Assembly (NCBI RefSeq): GCF_001904725.1
Contig: NZ_MRCE01000003.1
Location: 124,001-188,000 of the forward strand
Direction of reading: 5' to 3'
Source: Phormidium ambiguum IAM M-71
GTDB taxonomy: Bacteria; Cyanobacteriota; Cyanobacteriia; Cyanobacteriales; Aerosakkonemataceae
DNA: 64,000 bases
Within the stretch, counting starts at the first letter, position 1; each line of letters opens with the position of its first letter. The notes under the pieces were generated by a model. The model ran no database searches, was not told the DNA's origin, and was given only the letters and a program-made list of their open reading frames with translations. The translations under genes were made by a program, and so were the position numbers. This document shows positions 41,501 through 50,707 of the stretch, piece by piece.

Positions 41501-42587
41501 TAAACAATTGAATAACATGAAAAGCATTACTATTCATGTTAGTAAATGCAAACAGATTCACTTCACCTGTTTTCACTTCAATTGTGGGATTATACTGACC
41601 ATTAACCGTATGAATTACATTCTCTGTAGGTTCAGATAACGGCCCACCACCATAAGAGAAAATTCCCGGAGCACCGCCTGTTGGTCGCTTCGGATCGTAA
41701 ACATTAGGGTTAGGTTTGGCGTTGTAACCCATGAAAACTGAGTCAGACAATTCATAAACTGTTTGCCCGTTTTCTGTTCCCAAAACTTGCAATGGTGTAC
41801 CAGCAGGAAGGGATATTGCTGGGTTTTGATTTAGCGGGTCGGTTAAACTTCCTGGTCTATTTACCTGTTGCACGCCAAAGGTATTAAGTGCCATAAAATG
41901 TAATGGCCTTTCTTTGGGATTAAATTTATCTAGATCGGGTAGGTCGTAAGGAGTTGTTAATAATAATTGGCCTCCTAATCCTGAAGAAACTTGCTCATTT
42001 GTTAATCCATGTAAATGGGGGTGATACCAATCAGGGCCAATAAAATGATTGTCTGGAATAGGAATTATTTGATTCCAACTTTCTCCCGACTCTACTACAT
42101 GAAGTACATTATCTCCGCGCCCCATAGGTGTTACATGAAGCCCATGAGTATGGAGGTTGGTTACTTGATCTAAGTTATTTTCCAACCATAAGTTTAATGT
42201 GTCTCCAGGTTCTGTAATTAAAAATGGCCCAGGTATTGTGCCGTTATAACCTCTTAATTGTTCATAGGGAGTATTTCTTGGTTGATTGCTAGTATCAGTA
42301 AGCCAAGGAATTTTTCCATCACCTGATTTAAGAATGCCAAATCCGTCAATTGCAATTTGATTAATATTTTCCATTCTCAGGGTAGCATTTAGTTCTTCCT
42401 GTGGCCCCCAACTGGAAAAATAGTTACCTGGCTGATCTAATTGCCAATCTCGAAAAGGGTCTTTGAAAGGGATTTTTTGGTCGGGGTGAGGTAAAACTCT
42501 TAGATAATTACTTGTGTCAAATCCTTGGCTCCAATTCTGAAAATTTTCTTGTCCAATAATATAAGCATTTCTGAGTTGTGTTGACAT
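38574..42587 (-). CDS. RTX-type secreted multicopper oxidase
   Basis: 1337 residues. The first ~690 are a multicopper oxidase with all copper motifs: HTHGLH, WYHPHLHG, HPFHIHQND and HCHILFHEDAGMM. Two FG-GAP-like segments follow (AAGDINGDGFSDIIVG, SGDIDGDNFDDVIVS). Then a His-rich patch (HGHAADDHSH), about ten RTX nonapeptide repeats of the GGxGxD type (for example GGKGDDVIYGNLGNDLLFGD), and an aliphatic C-terminal tail typical of type I secretion. No Sec signal. Likely a calcium-dependent extracellular oxidase of Mn, phenols or metals. Confidence 0.9.
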   Translation of the reverse strand: MSTQLRNAYIIGQENFQNWSQGFDTSNYLRVLPHPDQKIPFKDPFRDWQLDQPGNYFSSWGPQEELNATLRMENINQIAIDGFGILKSGDGKIPWLTDTSNQPRNTPYEQLRGYNGTIPGPFLITEPGDTLNLWLENNLDQVTNLHTHGLHVTPMGRGDNVLHVVESGESWNQIIPIPDNHFIGPDWYHPHLHGLTNEQVSSGLGGQLLLTTPYDLPDLDKFNPKERPLHFMALNTFGVQQVNRPGSLTDPLNQNPAISLPAGTPLQVLGTENGQTVYELSDSVFMGYNAKPNPNVYDPKRPTGGAPGIFSYGGGPLSEPTENVIHTVNGQYNPTIEVKTGEVNLFAFTNMNSNAFHVIQLFKEEGENLIRQEVTLVAIDGDSVGSVASNAREVTELPVLSPGQRLTVEEWFEKPGKYYFLSNGTEEIIGNNTSALIKGKDGFEDGHLVWGPQVLATVEVTGNEIPKGPRPEPYDIFLEDAAKIDELVAETKQGNFDRQRTFTWSANLGNALRIGNIPDDLDVISFEGTYRINGEFFATEFTQGQVPLTMPMLGTSEVWSMKNISGQSDPSLPPQLNIPLLEWHPFHIHQNDFVVLEINGIPVSDLKSAYLDGVLSDTIGLPPTYEPNTPTPENPYGKPMYDGETSEVKVVMKFEDFPGSYVNHCHILFHEDAGMMAPVRVVLNTESTWLGVAGQQNNGNVELYRASNLNQKINLSPFGAGFTGAIGLAIGDVNYKQKEDLNKNVTDNVTDIITIQSNLDSTTNKFTVKVFDGQTLIDRQQQGITQFDGLNEELVLTQFSPFANQTLTPNAKASVAAGDINGDGFSDIIVGVGGITNPLIEVYSGLDYHLITRISPFHHEDGFTGTINLVSGDIDGDNFDDVIVSQGSGGRGLVEVYSGRSIELKGSLNGKDTAHDTALLTNTFQPYGEFNGEVKVTSGYVLQRPDIPNGEAIQTYHANLTTMAVGNVPQGHESVKIHTYLGGAHHGHAADDHSHNSTTEEKNNEPEVRLDAEFTPDSNLTGMLGGFADINGLSRGEPVIFTVDASGKAELIRFQERNLKMSIAAGGTLYTPGDDFYYGDTGSNNLFGSSGNDEIYGLSGSDRINGNEGNDTVVGGNDNDTLHGGKGDDVIYGNLGNDLLFGDLGNDTIFGGKGNDVIYGNQGQDLLTGDLGNDTVFGSKDNDLIFGNAGKDVLFGDAGNDTVYGGKDDDLIYGNLGQDSLFGDVGNDTIYGGQENDTLNGGSGDDWLSGDLGNDVLQGGEGSDRFILAANKGSDTIIDFQNGIDSIILTGGLTFSQLTITESSSSTLVRITSTNELLVTLTSITTSQIGTEDFIAL

Positions 42588-42829
42588 AATTTTCTATTCC
42601 TTACCAAGTTTTAAGTAGCACTTTTTGGAGTTTACAAAGTGCTTTTTTTCCTGAATTACATTTGTCAATCTTGGCATGAATACACGGGAGTTGTGCAAGT
42701 GAAAATGATATTTAAATCACTTTGAAAATATATTTATTATTAGTTAGATTAACTTAATTATGTGTATACAAACTTCATCAAGTTTTATGACAATTTATGA
42801 GATTGATTAATTTGGGTTAATTAACTGAA

Positions 42830-43387
42830 TTACCAAAAGAAGTTTCTGCGATCGTAAAAATGAAACCTGCCAAAACCAAGGAATTGTCCATGAGCTTTTT
42901 CTCCCGCAGGAAAAGCTGTCACTCCAAATAAATAAACTCCTCCAAAACAAGGATTACGTACTGGATCGAGAGCAATAGTTACGGTTTTTCCCGGTGCAAT
43001 AGGTGGATCGAAAGTGACAATAACAGAACGAGTATTTGGATCTGTGGTTACTTCTGCGATCGGCAAATTTTCCCCTTTTTTCCGTCGAGTTCCCGCAAAA
43101 GCACGACTATCTTCTAAACGAAAATGAATATTTTCACCGCCTTCGTGTTGATTAATCACCACTCGTTGTAAAGGTTCTCCGGCATTTTCAGGCAAATTAA
43201 CCGTAAAATAATAGGTTGCAGACCAAACACAAGCATCGTTAAAAGTGGTTGTTGCTGCTAATAAACTAGGAGGCTGCACAAAGTAAACCGTACCATCTGC
43301 CAGTTGCACTGCCTCGATCTGTTGCCAGCCAGCTAAAATGCTTACTGTAGTTGCTAATGTGGCAGAGATCATCTGAGATTTTTTCAT
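42830..43387 (-). CDS. DUF2808 secreted protein
   Basis: 185 residues with an N-terminal signal peptide (MKKSQMISATLATTVSILAG). A DUF2808 beta-rich domain follows (YYFTVNLPENAGEPLQRVVI, VTIALDPVRNPCFGG, YLFGVTAFPAG). Probably periplasmic or outer membrane; role unknown. Confidence 0.8.
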   Translation of the reverse strand: MKKSQMISATLATTVSILAGWQQIEAVQLADGTVYFVQPPSLLAATTTFNDACVWSATYYFTVNLPENAGEPLQRVVINQHEGGENIHFRLEDSRAFAGTRRKKGENLPIAEVTTDPNTRSVIVTFDPPIAPGKTVTIALDPVRNPCFGGVYLFGVTAFPAGEKAHGQFLGFGRFHFYDRRNFFW

Positions 43388-43556
43388 GGTTTTTATTAAG
43401 ATTTGAAAAGAAGTTTTGCCATTCCTTAATTTAAAATTTTGGATTTATTATTAACTAATTTTAATAAATTAAACTGTATAAATTGCAAAGATATTTCATA
43501 TTTTTAGTTAAAAAAATTGGTTACACTAAAAGTAATGCAAAAGCAGGTGGAATTAT

Positions 43557-44054
43557 ATGTCTTCAATCTCTAGTCTTCAATTAAAGCGACCTGCATGGCA
43601 AACGGCAGTCATTTTTACCTTAACCTTTTGGCTCAGTACCAGCCTGGTTTTAGACTTGGTAATTATGCCTGGTTTGTATGCTTCTGGTATGATGTCGCAA
43701 AGCGGATTTGCTACCGCTGGTTATCTAATTTTCTGGGTTTTTAACCGCATTGAATTGTTGTGTGCCGCTTTAGTATTAACAGGTGTCCTAATTCTCAAGC
43801 GCACGCAGAATACCTGGGTAAGTCAGAGCCGTTATACAACTGTTTTAGCAATGATACTTCTAACTATTGCTCTGATTTTCACTTATATTTTGACACCAAA
43901 CATGAGTGCTTTGGGGTTAAACATAGAAGTTCTTAATCCAGTTGTTGCCGTTCCTGCGAGTATGGGTTTATTGCATAAAACTTACTGGGTTTTAGAAGTA
44001 ACTAAGTTATTCGTTGGTGGCGCAGTTCTGAGTTTGTTTTATCGACAAAACTAA
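43557..44054 (+). CDS. four-helix membrane protein (DUF4149-like)
   Basis: 165 residues with four predicted transmembrane helices (FTLTFWLSTSLVLDLVIMPG, ELLCAALVLTGVLIL, VLAMILLTIALIFTYILT, VTKLFVGGAVLSLFY). Pattern resembles the DUF4149/TMEM205 type. Function unknown. Confidence 0.55.
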   Translation: MSSISSLQLKRPAWQTAVIFTLTFWLSTSLVLDLVIMPGLYASGMMSQSGFATAGYLIFWVFNRIELLCAALVLTGVLILKRTQNTWVSQSRYTTVLAMILLTIALIFTYILTPNMSALGLNIEVLNPVVAVPASMGLLHKTYWVLEVTKLFVGGAVLSLFYRQN

Positions 44055-44076
44055 TAGGTGATTAAGTTAGTAAAAA

Positions 44077-44107
44077 GAAACCCGATTTCCTCAAGAAATC
44101 GGGTTTC
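44077..44107. terminator. hairpin terminator
   Basis: GAAACCCGATTTC-CTCAA-GAAATCGGGTTTC, a 13-bp stem after the membrane protein gene. A GGGGAGGGG-type dispersed hairpin follows at about 44160-44231. Confidence 0.65.
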
Positions 44108-44259
44108 TAGCGTTTGATATCATGTTCGGATAATTCTGTTATGTTTTCCACAATCATTTAACCCCACCCCTTAATCCCCTCCCCGTCTACGGGGAGGGGA
44201 GACAAAGCGCAGCTTTGGCGGGGGTGGGGTGCTTCGGCGAACCTGAAATAAGATGCAGT

Positions 44260-44556
44260 TTATTCGGATTCTTCGCTTAAAGCAGTATTGGAGAAAAGTA
44301 AGCGGACACCCATGATGGCAAAACCGATCGCTGCGATCGCTTTTACCCAATGTACGGGTAACAACTGCGCTGCGCCTTCGCCAGCTATTACGCCCAATAA
44401 ACTTGTTAGTAATAAGGCTCCAGCTGTACCCAAAAATACTGCACGGGGAAATTTTGTACTACCACTAAGAGCGATCGCAGCTAGTTGGCTTTTGTCACCC
44501 AATTCTGACAAAAACACTGTAATAAAACTTAGTCCTAAAAGATGCCAGTCAATCAT
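44260..44556 (-). CDS. GDT1/TMEM165 half-transporter (Mn2+ export), subunit 1
   Basis: 98 residues, three helices, signature ELGDKSQL. Members of this family move Mn2+ or Ca2+. Here each protein has only one half, so it should pair with the neighbouring half-protein at 44640-45080 as a heterodimer, as known for cyanobacterial hemi-manganese exchangers. Confidence 0.85.
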   Translation of the reverse strand: MIDWHLLGLSFITVFLSELGDKSQLAAIALSGSTKFPRAVFLGTAGALLLTSLLGVIAGEGAAQLLPVHWVKAIAAIGFAIMGVRLLFSNTALSEESE

Positions 44557-44639
44557 AGGGATTTTAGATTTTAGATTTTGGATTTTCGATTTTTAAAATG
44601 TAGGACAGGCATCCTGCCTGTCATTCTCCAGTCCCCGAT

Positions 44640-45080
44640 TTAAGAATGAAAAATTTCCCAAACTAACTGCATAGTAATTACTAACATACTAATGCCAGCA
44701 GCTTTATTTAAAATTTGTGGAGATACTTTAGTTGCTAACCACCGACCCAGTAAAACTCCCAGTAAACTTGTTGCGATCAATGCGGAAGATGCGCCAGCAA
44801 AAACCAGCCAAGGAGAATGAGATTCTGCACTCATTAACAGGGTAGCTACTTGAGTTTTATCTCCCATTTCTGACAAGAAAATAGTGACAAAACTAGAGCC
44901 AAATACTGCTAATGCTCCTGTACTCAATTTCTTACTTGATTCTTGCGTCGGGTTCCCCAGTTTCACAGAATCAGTAGTTTCCCTTGTTGATTCTATGACA
45001 GTTAACTGTGCATCCTTAGTTAGATTCCGAGACTCAGGAGCAGACAAGGTTGGCGGTGCAGAAGAAAGTTTCACAGGCAA
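44640..45080 (-). CDS. GDT1/TMEM165 half-transporter (Mn2+ export), subunit 2
   Basis: 146 residues. A ~50-residue cytosolic N-terminal extension precedes three helices with signature EMGDKTQV. Upstream partner of the half-protein at 44260-44556; the spacer between them holds a GACAGGCATCCTGCCTGTC palindrome. Confidence 0.85.
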   Translation of the reverse strand: MPVKLSSAPPTLSAPESRNLTKDAQLTVIESTRETTDSVKLGNPTQESSKKLSTGALAVFGSSFVTIFLSEMGDKTQVATLLMSAESHSPWLVFAGASSALIATSLLGVLLGRWLATKVSPQILNKAAGISMLVITMQLVWEIFHS

Positions 45081-45149
45081 TTGTTAACGTGCTAGGTTAT
45101 TTTCATATTTCTTTCATTTTATCTGCAAAAGGGCATTTTGATGTAATTT

Positions 45150-46622
45150 TTATTGCTTTTGTTCGGGAGTTTTTCCACTCATGCGATCGAACAGCATCCG
45201 CGACAAATTGGGAAATAGCTGCCAATCCTTAGAATAAGCTTCATCTGCACCCAAAATCGCCACAATATAAATTGGGCCATCTTCCTCTCGACTGCGAACA
45301 AAAGCTACCTCATGACGACCTGTTTCTGTCCAACCTGCCTTAGAAGCAAAATCCACCTCAGCAGGTAATCCTTGGCCTAAAAAGCCCCTAATTGGGTTAA
45401 ATCCAGCAAATCTGGCTGTATTTTCCCGCCAAGCGGACAATCGCAAATCCCTAGCTAAAAACTGCATCATTTTGGCACTTGCGTCTGCGGAAACTGCTTT
45501 TCCTGTAGCAATTTCATACATTAATCTGGCAGCGTGTTCGCTAGAAATTTGATTTTTTAATTCTTGAGGATCGTTCCACATTTGCATATCCCTACCCTCT
45601 GGTGTTTCATGGCGCAAATAATTAATTGGGTAGGTTTTCTGATGAATCGCAATCCCTTCATATCCAGCTTTGCTAAAAAATTCACTAATTTTGCGGCGCT
45701 TACTTGCCCATTTTTCATACTTTTCGCCCCGCAAATTGTAACCAGAGTCAGTATTAGTGGCAACATCAACTAATCGACTAGCAGCATCATTAGAAGATTG
45801 TTGGATCATGCGATTTAAATCTGCACCATAAAGCGGTTCATTGGGCAAAATTCCTTGCTGCATTTGGTCAAAAACATTGACCATCCAAAACATTTTGACA
45901 ACGCTAGCAGGATATTTGAGTAATTTTTGTTGATATCCAGCAGTTTCCCCAGTTTTTACATTAATTAATGTGATTGATAAAGGTTCTGTTGGTAGTCTAT
46001 TAGCTTGAATTAGCTGCACCATTTCATCAACAATTCCTTGCAATTGTTGACTTGGTTTTAAATCAGGAGGAGTAGTAACGTTATAAACTAATTCGTTTTC
46101 CTGTAAACTGGGGTCTATTGGTGTTGGCAGTGCGATCGCATTACTTCCTGGTGGAATATCAGGTGGTAATAAAGGTGTAGTAGGTAGCTGCTTTAATAGT
46201 TCTGTATTTTGTCTAGTAAAATTAGTGGTACTTCGATTAATTAATTGCACAACTGAAGAAATAGCAGAAATAATAATCCACAAAATTGTTAGTGCTGCTA
46301 ATAACAGTACCACTATTCGTACCTGATAAGATTTTGTCCAATTTCGCCGAGATCTCCGATTTCTCAGATAACTGGAATTATCTATGTCTCGATATCTAGA
46401 GGAACGTCTTTTTCTTCTAGGTGTAGCTTTTTCTAAACGTACTAAAGAGAAATCATCCGTTTTTTTGCGAGACGGAGACTTTTTTTGCGGTTCAACCCAA
46501 CTAGCTTTGCGTTGGAGTTGGTAGTTCTCCTGTTGCAGCTGTTGAATGTAATTCTTCGCACGGTTTATTTTCTCTTCGAGATCAGCTAGCTTTTGATAAG
46601 GGCTTTGCGATCTTTCTTGCAC
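45150..46622 (-). CDS. membrane-anchored serine hydrolase, class A beta-lactamase fold
   Basis: 490 residues. Coiled coil at 10-40, basic linker, one transmembrane helix about 105-125 (VRIVVLLLAALTILWIIISA), then a periplasmic beta-lactamase-like domain. PASVVK is the SxxK catalytic motif, SSNDAA the SDN-like motif and KAGWTETGRHEVAFV the KTG-like strand. The altered KAG and absent omega-loop Glu motif suggest a penicillin-binding or peptidase role rather than a resistance enzyme. Confidence 0.75.
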   Translation of the reverse strand: MQERSQSPYQKLADLEEKINRAKNYIQQLQQENYQLQRKASWVEPQKKSPSRKKTDDFSLVRLEKATPRRKRRSSRYRDIDNSSYLRNRRSRRNWTKSYQVRIVVLLLAALTILWIIISAISSVVQLINRSTTNFTRQNTELLKQLPTTPLLPPDIPPGSNAIALPTPIDPSLQENELVYNVTTPPDLKPSQQLQGIVDEMVQLIQANRLPTEPLSITLINVKTGETAGYQQKLLKYPASVVKMFWMVNVFDQMQQGILPNEPLYGADLNRMIQQSSNDAASRLVDVATNTDSGYNLRGEKYEKWASKRRKISEFFSKAGYEGIAIHQKTYPINYLRHETPEGRDMQMWNDPQELKNQISSEHAARLMYEIATGKAVSADASAKMMQFLARDLRLSAWRENTARFAGFNPIRGFLGQGLPAEVDFASKAGWTETGRHEVAFVRSREEDGPIYIVAILGADEAYSKDWQLFPNLSRMLFDRMSGKTPEQKQ

Positions 46623-46692
46623 GAACCACTCCTATAACACACATATCTTTATATCATCGAAAGAATACATCATAAAACTGCAAAATGATATC

Positions 46693-47043
46693 CTAAAATT
46701 CCACTTTTTGATTAAAGTGTTGCATTTCTGGACTATCAGCACCGTAAATGTCGGATATGTGTTCTTGACAACATTCAATGGCAAAATCATTTAGTTCTTC
46801 TGGTTCTATAGCGTACATATCCCGAAAGGTTTCCGGCTCAACGCGGCAGAATCTGGGACGATTTGAGTAGATGCGACATTCACAATTAGTGCGATCGAAA
46901 TTTATACACCATCCTCCTTCCCCCACCATGCTGAGATACTGCTCTAACTCCTCTGGGGTAAGATATTCTTCTAAATCTGGACGCTCAGACGGCTCTAAGT
47001 AACAGCAAGCACCACATCCTTTAACGCAACACCAAGTCGCCAT
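46693..47043 (-). CDS. YkgJ-type cysteine-cluster protein
   Basis: About 116 residues from ATG 47043 (a second start at 47064 is possible). The cysteine pattern CCVKGCGACC, CINFDRTNCECRIYSNRPRFC is typical of the YkgJ zinc/iron-chelating family. Function unknown. Confidence 0.8.
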   Translation of the reverse strand: MATWCCVKGCGACCYLEPSERPDLEEYLTPEELEQYLSMVGEGGWCINFDRTNCECRIYSNRPRFCRVEPETFRDMYAIEPEELNDFAIECCQEHISDIYGADSPEMQHFNQKVEF

Positions 47044-47140
47044 ATTTTTTCCCAATCTTGTCAATGCTTTTAGAGTTTAGCAATTAATCTAGATCCCCGA
47101 CTTCTTGAAGAATTAGAGGATCTCTGGGCGCTTCAATCAA

Positions 47141-47171
47141 GATTCCCGACTTCTCGGAGAAGTCGGGAATC
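47141..47171. terminator. hairpin GATTCCCGACTTCTC/GAGAAGTCGGGAATC
   Basis: Near-perfect 14-15-bp stem with almost no loop, in the intergenic region before psb30. Dispersed repeat and probable terminator. Confidence 0.6.
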
Positions 47172-47309
47172 TTGCAAGCTTCATGTTTGTTTATATTTTT
47201 TTATAGTTTTATTAAGTTGCTTAAAAAAAGTGGACTGTAGCCAGGTAATATAAGAGACGGATTTTTGACGTAGATATTCAAGCCTATCTGGGTTAGCGCG
47301 GGAGGAGAA

Positions 47310-47441
47310 ATGGAATCCATTATTAATTCTGTTACGAGTATTAACTGGGAAGTAATTGCCCAGCTGACTCTGGTAGCTTTGATTATGCTTGCGGGGCCAG
47401 CTGTAATTGTAGTACTAGCTTCTCGCAACGGCAACTTGTAA
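47310..47441 (+). CDS. psb30: photosystem II protein Psb30 (Ycf12)
   Basis: A 43-residue protein from ATG 47310 behind GGAGGAG: MESIINSVTSINWEVIAQL, one transmembrane helix TLVALIMLAGPAVIVVL and end ASRNGNL. Length, helix and the AGPAVIVVLASR end match Psb30/Ycf12, a small PSII core subunit. Confidence 0.9.
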   Translation: MESIINSVTSINWEVIAQLTLVALIMLAGPAVIVVLASRNGNL

Positions 47442-47474
47442 AAGCTTCTGCGAGTTCAGTCCTTAATGATTTAC

Positions 47475-47496
47475 AAGGGGGAGTTTATCCCCCTTT
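47475..47496 (+). terminator. psb30 terminator
   Basis: AAGGGGGA-GTTTA-TCCCCCTT followed by AGTTTTTTTC. Strong intrinsic terminator. Confidence 0.85.
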
Positions 47497-47593
47497 AGTT
47501 TTTTTCTTCAAGCCCGATCGCAGATAGCTGAAAGGGTGACAAGGGGACAAGGAGAGATTTTTATGATAAATGATTAACTAAACTTGATATCAT

Positions 47594-49690
47594 TTATCCT
47601 TTGGCTCTTTCTAAGGCTATTTGCGCTACTTCTACTAAATAAGAGAACGGTGGTTGTAAAACATTCACTTCCACTGCATCTTCACGAGTTTTTCCTAGCA
47701 AACCGATGGTTTTTCCCAAGGGAACTGCTAAAACTTTGCCTTCAGGATTTCTAATTCTTAATTCCGTGAAGGAATCATTAGGATATAAACCACAAGTATA
47801 ACACTTTTGATTGTGGTAAAACTCGGCTTTTAAAGGCATATTTGTGACGGTAAAAGTTTGCCAAGATATTTGTTTTGCGGGTTTAATACCTAATATTTCT
47901 AAATCTACAGTTTTGCTGCCATTGAAATTATTTTCCCTAAGTCGATAGGCGATATCAACTCTGTTAGGTAAGGGAAAATAGTCACGCCAACGCCAAGCGA
48001 TCGCTTTTATTTTATCAGGCGAATTAAACTGAGAAATAGTTAATTTAACATGGCCTTTACCGACTATTTCTTGTTCAATAATTCGAGCATTAGGCATCCA
48101 AAAAACTGGTGCTGAATTCTCAATTCCACAAGGTTGTAGAGCTTGAATTTGTTGATATAATGCTAAGCTAATATCAGAAACTTCAGCTTTGACATCAATG
48201 TTTAATAAAGGTTTGAGGTGTTCTGGTTGGAGTAATTTATGCGCGAATTGACTCAATCTGCGACGAAATTCTGCCAAGTTCTCCGCAGGTAAAGAAAACC
48301 CACCTGCGGCTTTATGTCCGCCAAATTTACCAAGTAAATCTTCACAAAATAGCAAAGCTTCAAAAACATGAAATTCTGGAATTCCCCTGGCGGAACCGCG
48401 AATTTTTTCTTTATCTTCTTCTTCATAAGTGCCAATAAAAACTGGCACTCCGTAGCGTTCCACTAAGCGAGAAGCAACAATTCCAATTACGCCATGATGC
48501 CAATTTGGTTGAACAACGACTAAAACTCTTTCTTGTTGTAAATCAATTTGGCTTTGTTCGCACCATGCGATCGCTTCTTGTTCAATTTCTTCACATAAAC
48601 GTTGCCGCTGCAAATTTATTTCTTCGCATAACATAGCTTTTTCCAAAGCTACGCCCATATCATCAGTAGTCAACAGTTCAATCACAATTTGTGGGTCAGA
48701 AATTCTACCAATGGCGTTGATTCTTGGCCCAAGTCGAAATCCGATATCCTCTGGATTTAAGGAATTTTGTGTTGTAGGGGCGGGTTTAGCAGATAATTCT
48801 GTAATTGCCGCAGAAGCATTAACTACAAAACCCGCCCTTCCAGAATTTGAATTAGAACTTCCTGCTACTCCAGAAATTTGAATTAAGGCTTGTATTCCGG
48901 CTAATTGGGAGTAGGGTAAAAGTTGTAAACCGCGTTTTACCCAACGTCTATTTACTCCAGTTAAAGGTGCTAAATCGGCAATTGTTCCCAAAGTAAATAA
49001 CTCTAACATTGGTTTGATTAAACCTTTTGCTTTGCCGAGTTTTTGGGCTAAACAAACTGCTAAAATATAAGCAACTCCTACGCCAGCAATTCCTCTGTAA
49101 GGAGATGGTTCTCGAATTAATTTAGGATTAAGAATTGCATTGGCGGGCGGTAAATTTGGTGGAATATCGTGGTGATCGGTAATAATAACTTGTAAACCTA
49201 ATTCTCTAGCTCTTTGAATTGGTTCAAAGGCAGAAATTCCGTTATCTACTGTTAAAATTAGTTGTATGCCTTCGGTGTGGAATTCTTCAATAATTCGGCA
49301 ATTGATTCCATATCCTTCAGTCATGCGACTGGGGATGGCATAATCTACATCAGCGCCTAAACTACGCAGCGATCGCAACAACAAAGCAGTACTAGTCATG
49401 CCATCAGCATCGTAATCTCCACAAATGGCAATTTTGCCTTGGGACGCGATCGCTTTTTCCAACAACTCCACACTAATTCCCAAGTCAGGGAACTCATCTA
49501 GAGGGTCAGGTAAAAATTGAGTTTCTGGTTCTAAAAACTCTTTAACTTGAGTGAGAGTTTCTATTCCCCGATTAATTAATACCTGTGCTAATAAAGGGGA
49601 AATATGTAAGTTTTCAGCTAATTCTTTAGCTTGTTGCGGTCGTTCTGGATAAAACTGCCAACGTTGTAAAGGTAATCGACCAATGGGCAT
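47594..49690 (-). CDS. recJ: single-strand DNA exonuclease RecJ
   Basis: 698 residues, DHH superfamily: ICGDYDADGMTSTALLL, VDNGISA, TDHHDIPPNLP, then DHHA1 (GRINAIGRISDP-like) with GGHKAAGGFSL. A cyanobacterial-type C-terminal OB region and zinc-like cysteines (CYTCGLYPND) follow. Acts in recombination and mismatch repair. Confidence 0.93.
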   Translation of the reverse strand: MPIGRLPLQRWQFYPERPQQAKELAENLHISPLLAQVLINRGIETLTQVKEFLEPETQFLPDPLDEFPDLGISVELLEKAIASQGKIAICGDYDADGMTSTALLLRSLRSLGADVDYAIPSRMTEGYGINCRIIEEFHTEGIQLILTVDNGISAFEPIQRARELGLQVIITDHHDIPPNLPPANAILNPKLIREPSPYRGIAGVGVAYILAVCLAQKLGKAKGLIKPMLELFTLGTIADLAPLTGVNRRWVKRGLQLLPYSQLAGIQALIQISGVAGSSNSNSGRAGFVVNASAAITELSAKPAPTTQNSLNPEDIGFRLGPRINAIGRISDPQIVIELLTTDDMGVALEKAMLCEEINLQRQRLCEEIEQEAIAWCEQSQIDLQQERVLVVVQPNWHHGVIGIVASRLVERYGVPVFIGTYEEEDKEKIRGSARGIPEFHVFEALLFCEDLLGKFGGHKAAGGFSLPAENLAEFRRRLSQFAHKLLQPEHLKPLLNIDVKAEVSDISLALYQQIQALQPCGIENSAPVFWMPNARIIEQEIVGKGHVKLTISQFNSPDKIKAIAWRWRDYFPLPNRVDIAYRLRENNFNGSKTVDLEILGIKPAKQISWQTFTVTNMPLKAEFYHNQKCYTCGLYPNDSFTELRIRNPEGKVLAVPLGKTIGLLGKTREDAVEVNVLQPPFSYLVEVAQIALERAKG

Positions 49691-50119
49691 TTAAAAAACC
49701 AATATTGTACCGGGAATTTCTGTGTCGTAAATTGCGCGATCGTCTTGTTGAGCAAAACTACCAGGTCGTAAGTCTAAAAGCACTGTTTGGGAATTTGGTT
49801 TATTCACCTTTCCTGATAGTGCTTGCTCTCCAGTAGGACTCCAATATAAAACCGAAAGACCATGCTCTTTGTTCCGCAATTTAAAGCGAAGTTTCCGCCT
49901 TTCTTTAGGCTGCATGGTCATTTGATCGGTATAAGAGGGGATTTCTACACTTACTGGATTTAGTGTTTGATTTCTTACTTGTAAGGTAATGTAATCATCT
50001 TGTTTTAATGTTTTCCCAGTCTTGACAAATTTCGGCCTTGCTAATGTTTCGGTAGTGATAATAATACCCCCTACAATTAAGCAAGTAATCCCTAAAATTC
50101 TCAGTAAGTTCTTATACAT
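49691..50119 (-). CDS. secreted hypothetical protein
   Basis: 142 residues with an N-terminal signal (LLRILGITCLIVGGIIITTE) and a beta-rich domain (DYITLQVRNQTLNPVSVEIP, LSVLYWSPTGEQAL). Related in layout to the protein at 50241-50663. It ends one base before the recJ start. Confidence 0.65.
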   Translation of the reverse strand: MYKNLLRILGITCLIVGGIIITTETLARPKFVKTGKTLKQDDYITLQVRNQTLNPVSVEIPSYTDQMTMQPKERRKLRFKLRNKEHGLSVLYWSPTGEQALSGKVNKPNSQTVLLDLRPGSFAQQDDRAIYDTEIPGTILVF

Positions 50120-50240
50120 AAGTTTACCTGCGGATGCTCAGAGAACAAAGGTTTTAGCAAAAGCAAAAACACATTTTCTTTTCTGCTTTTTTCCAGCGCC
50201 CATATTATCTCATTATCATTGTTAAAAATGCAAACTTTTG

Positions 50241-50663
50241 CTAAAAAATGGTGACTCGACCATCATCGCGGATGTAGAGGGCGCGATCGCCCGGAGTACC
50301 CCCAGGAGTTATCTCCACTCGTAGTGTATTGGCGCTAGGTTTAGAAAGTCTTGCTCTTAATAAATAAGGTGCAGCATCCCAATACAATGAAGAAAGATTG
50401 GGTTCTGTCGCAGCTTGTCTGGGAAACCTAACTTGTTGTCCGGGACGTAAAAAAAGTACCCGCGTTCTTGGTACATTTTGTAACTCAACAGTTACACCTG
50501 TGCGATTCACTACTTCAAAATTAATCCATTGTCCGGGAGTAAAACCAAGAGGCGGAGGCGGACAACTTTTACCTGCACAAGTTCCTGCTAAGGCAACGGT
50601 AGAAGGGAGGAAACAGAGGGTGAAAAAGGCTATGGTTTGAGTCAATAAAAGTTTTTTTTTCAT
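50241..50663 (-). CDS. secreted hypothetical protein, paralogue of the previous
   Basis: About 140 residues from ATG 50663 with a clear signal peptide ending VALAG. Beta-rich domain with WINFEVVNRTGVTVELQNVP and LRPGQQVRF. It shares the N(R/Q)T...P...LYW pattern with the neighbour. Role unknown. Confidence 0.65.
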   Translation of the reverse strand: MKKKLLLTQTIAFFTLCFLPSTVALAGTCAGKSCPPPPLGFTPGQWINFEVVNRTGVTVELQNVPRTRVLFLRPGQQVRFPRQAATEPNLSSLYWDAAPYLLRARLSKPSANTLRVEITPGGTPGDRALYIRDDGRVTIF

Positions 50664-50707
50664 ATTTCTTAATCCTGAAAATAAACTGAAGATTAGCGAT
50701 CGCTTTT

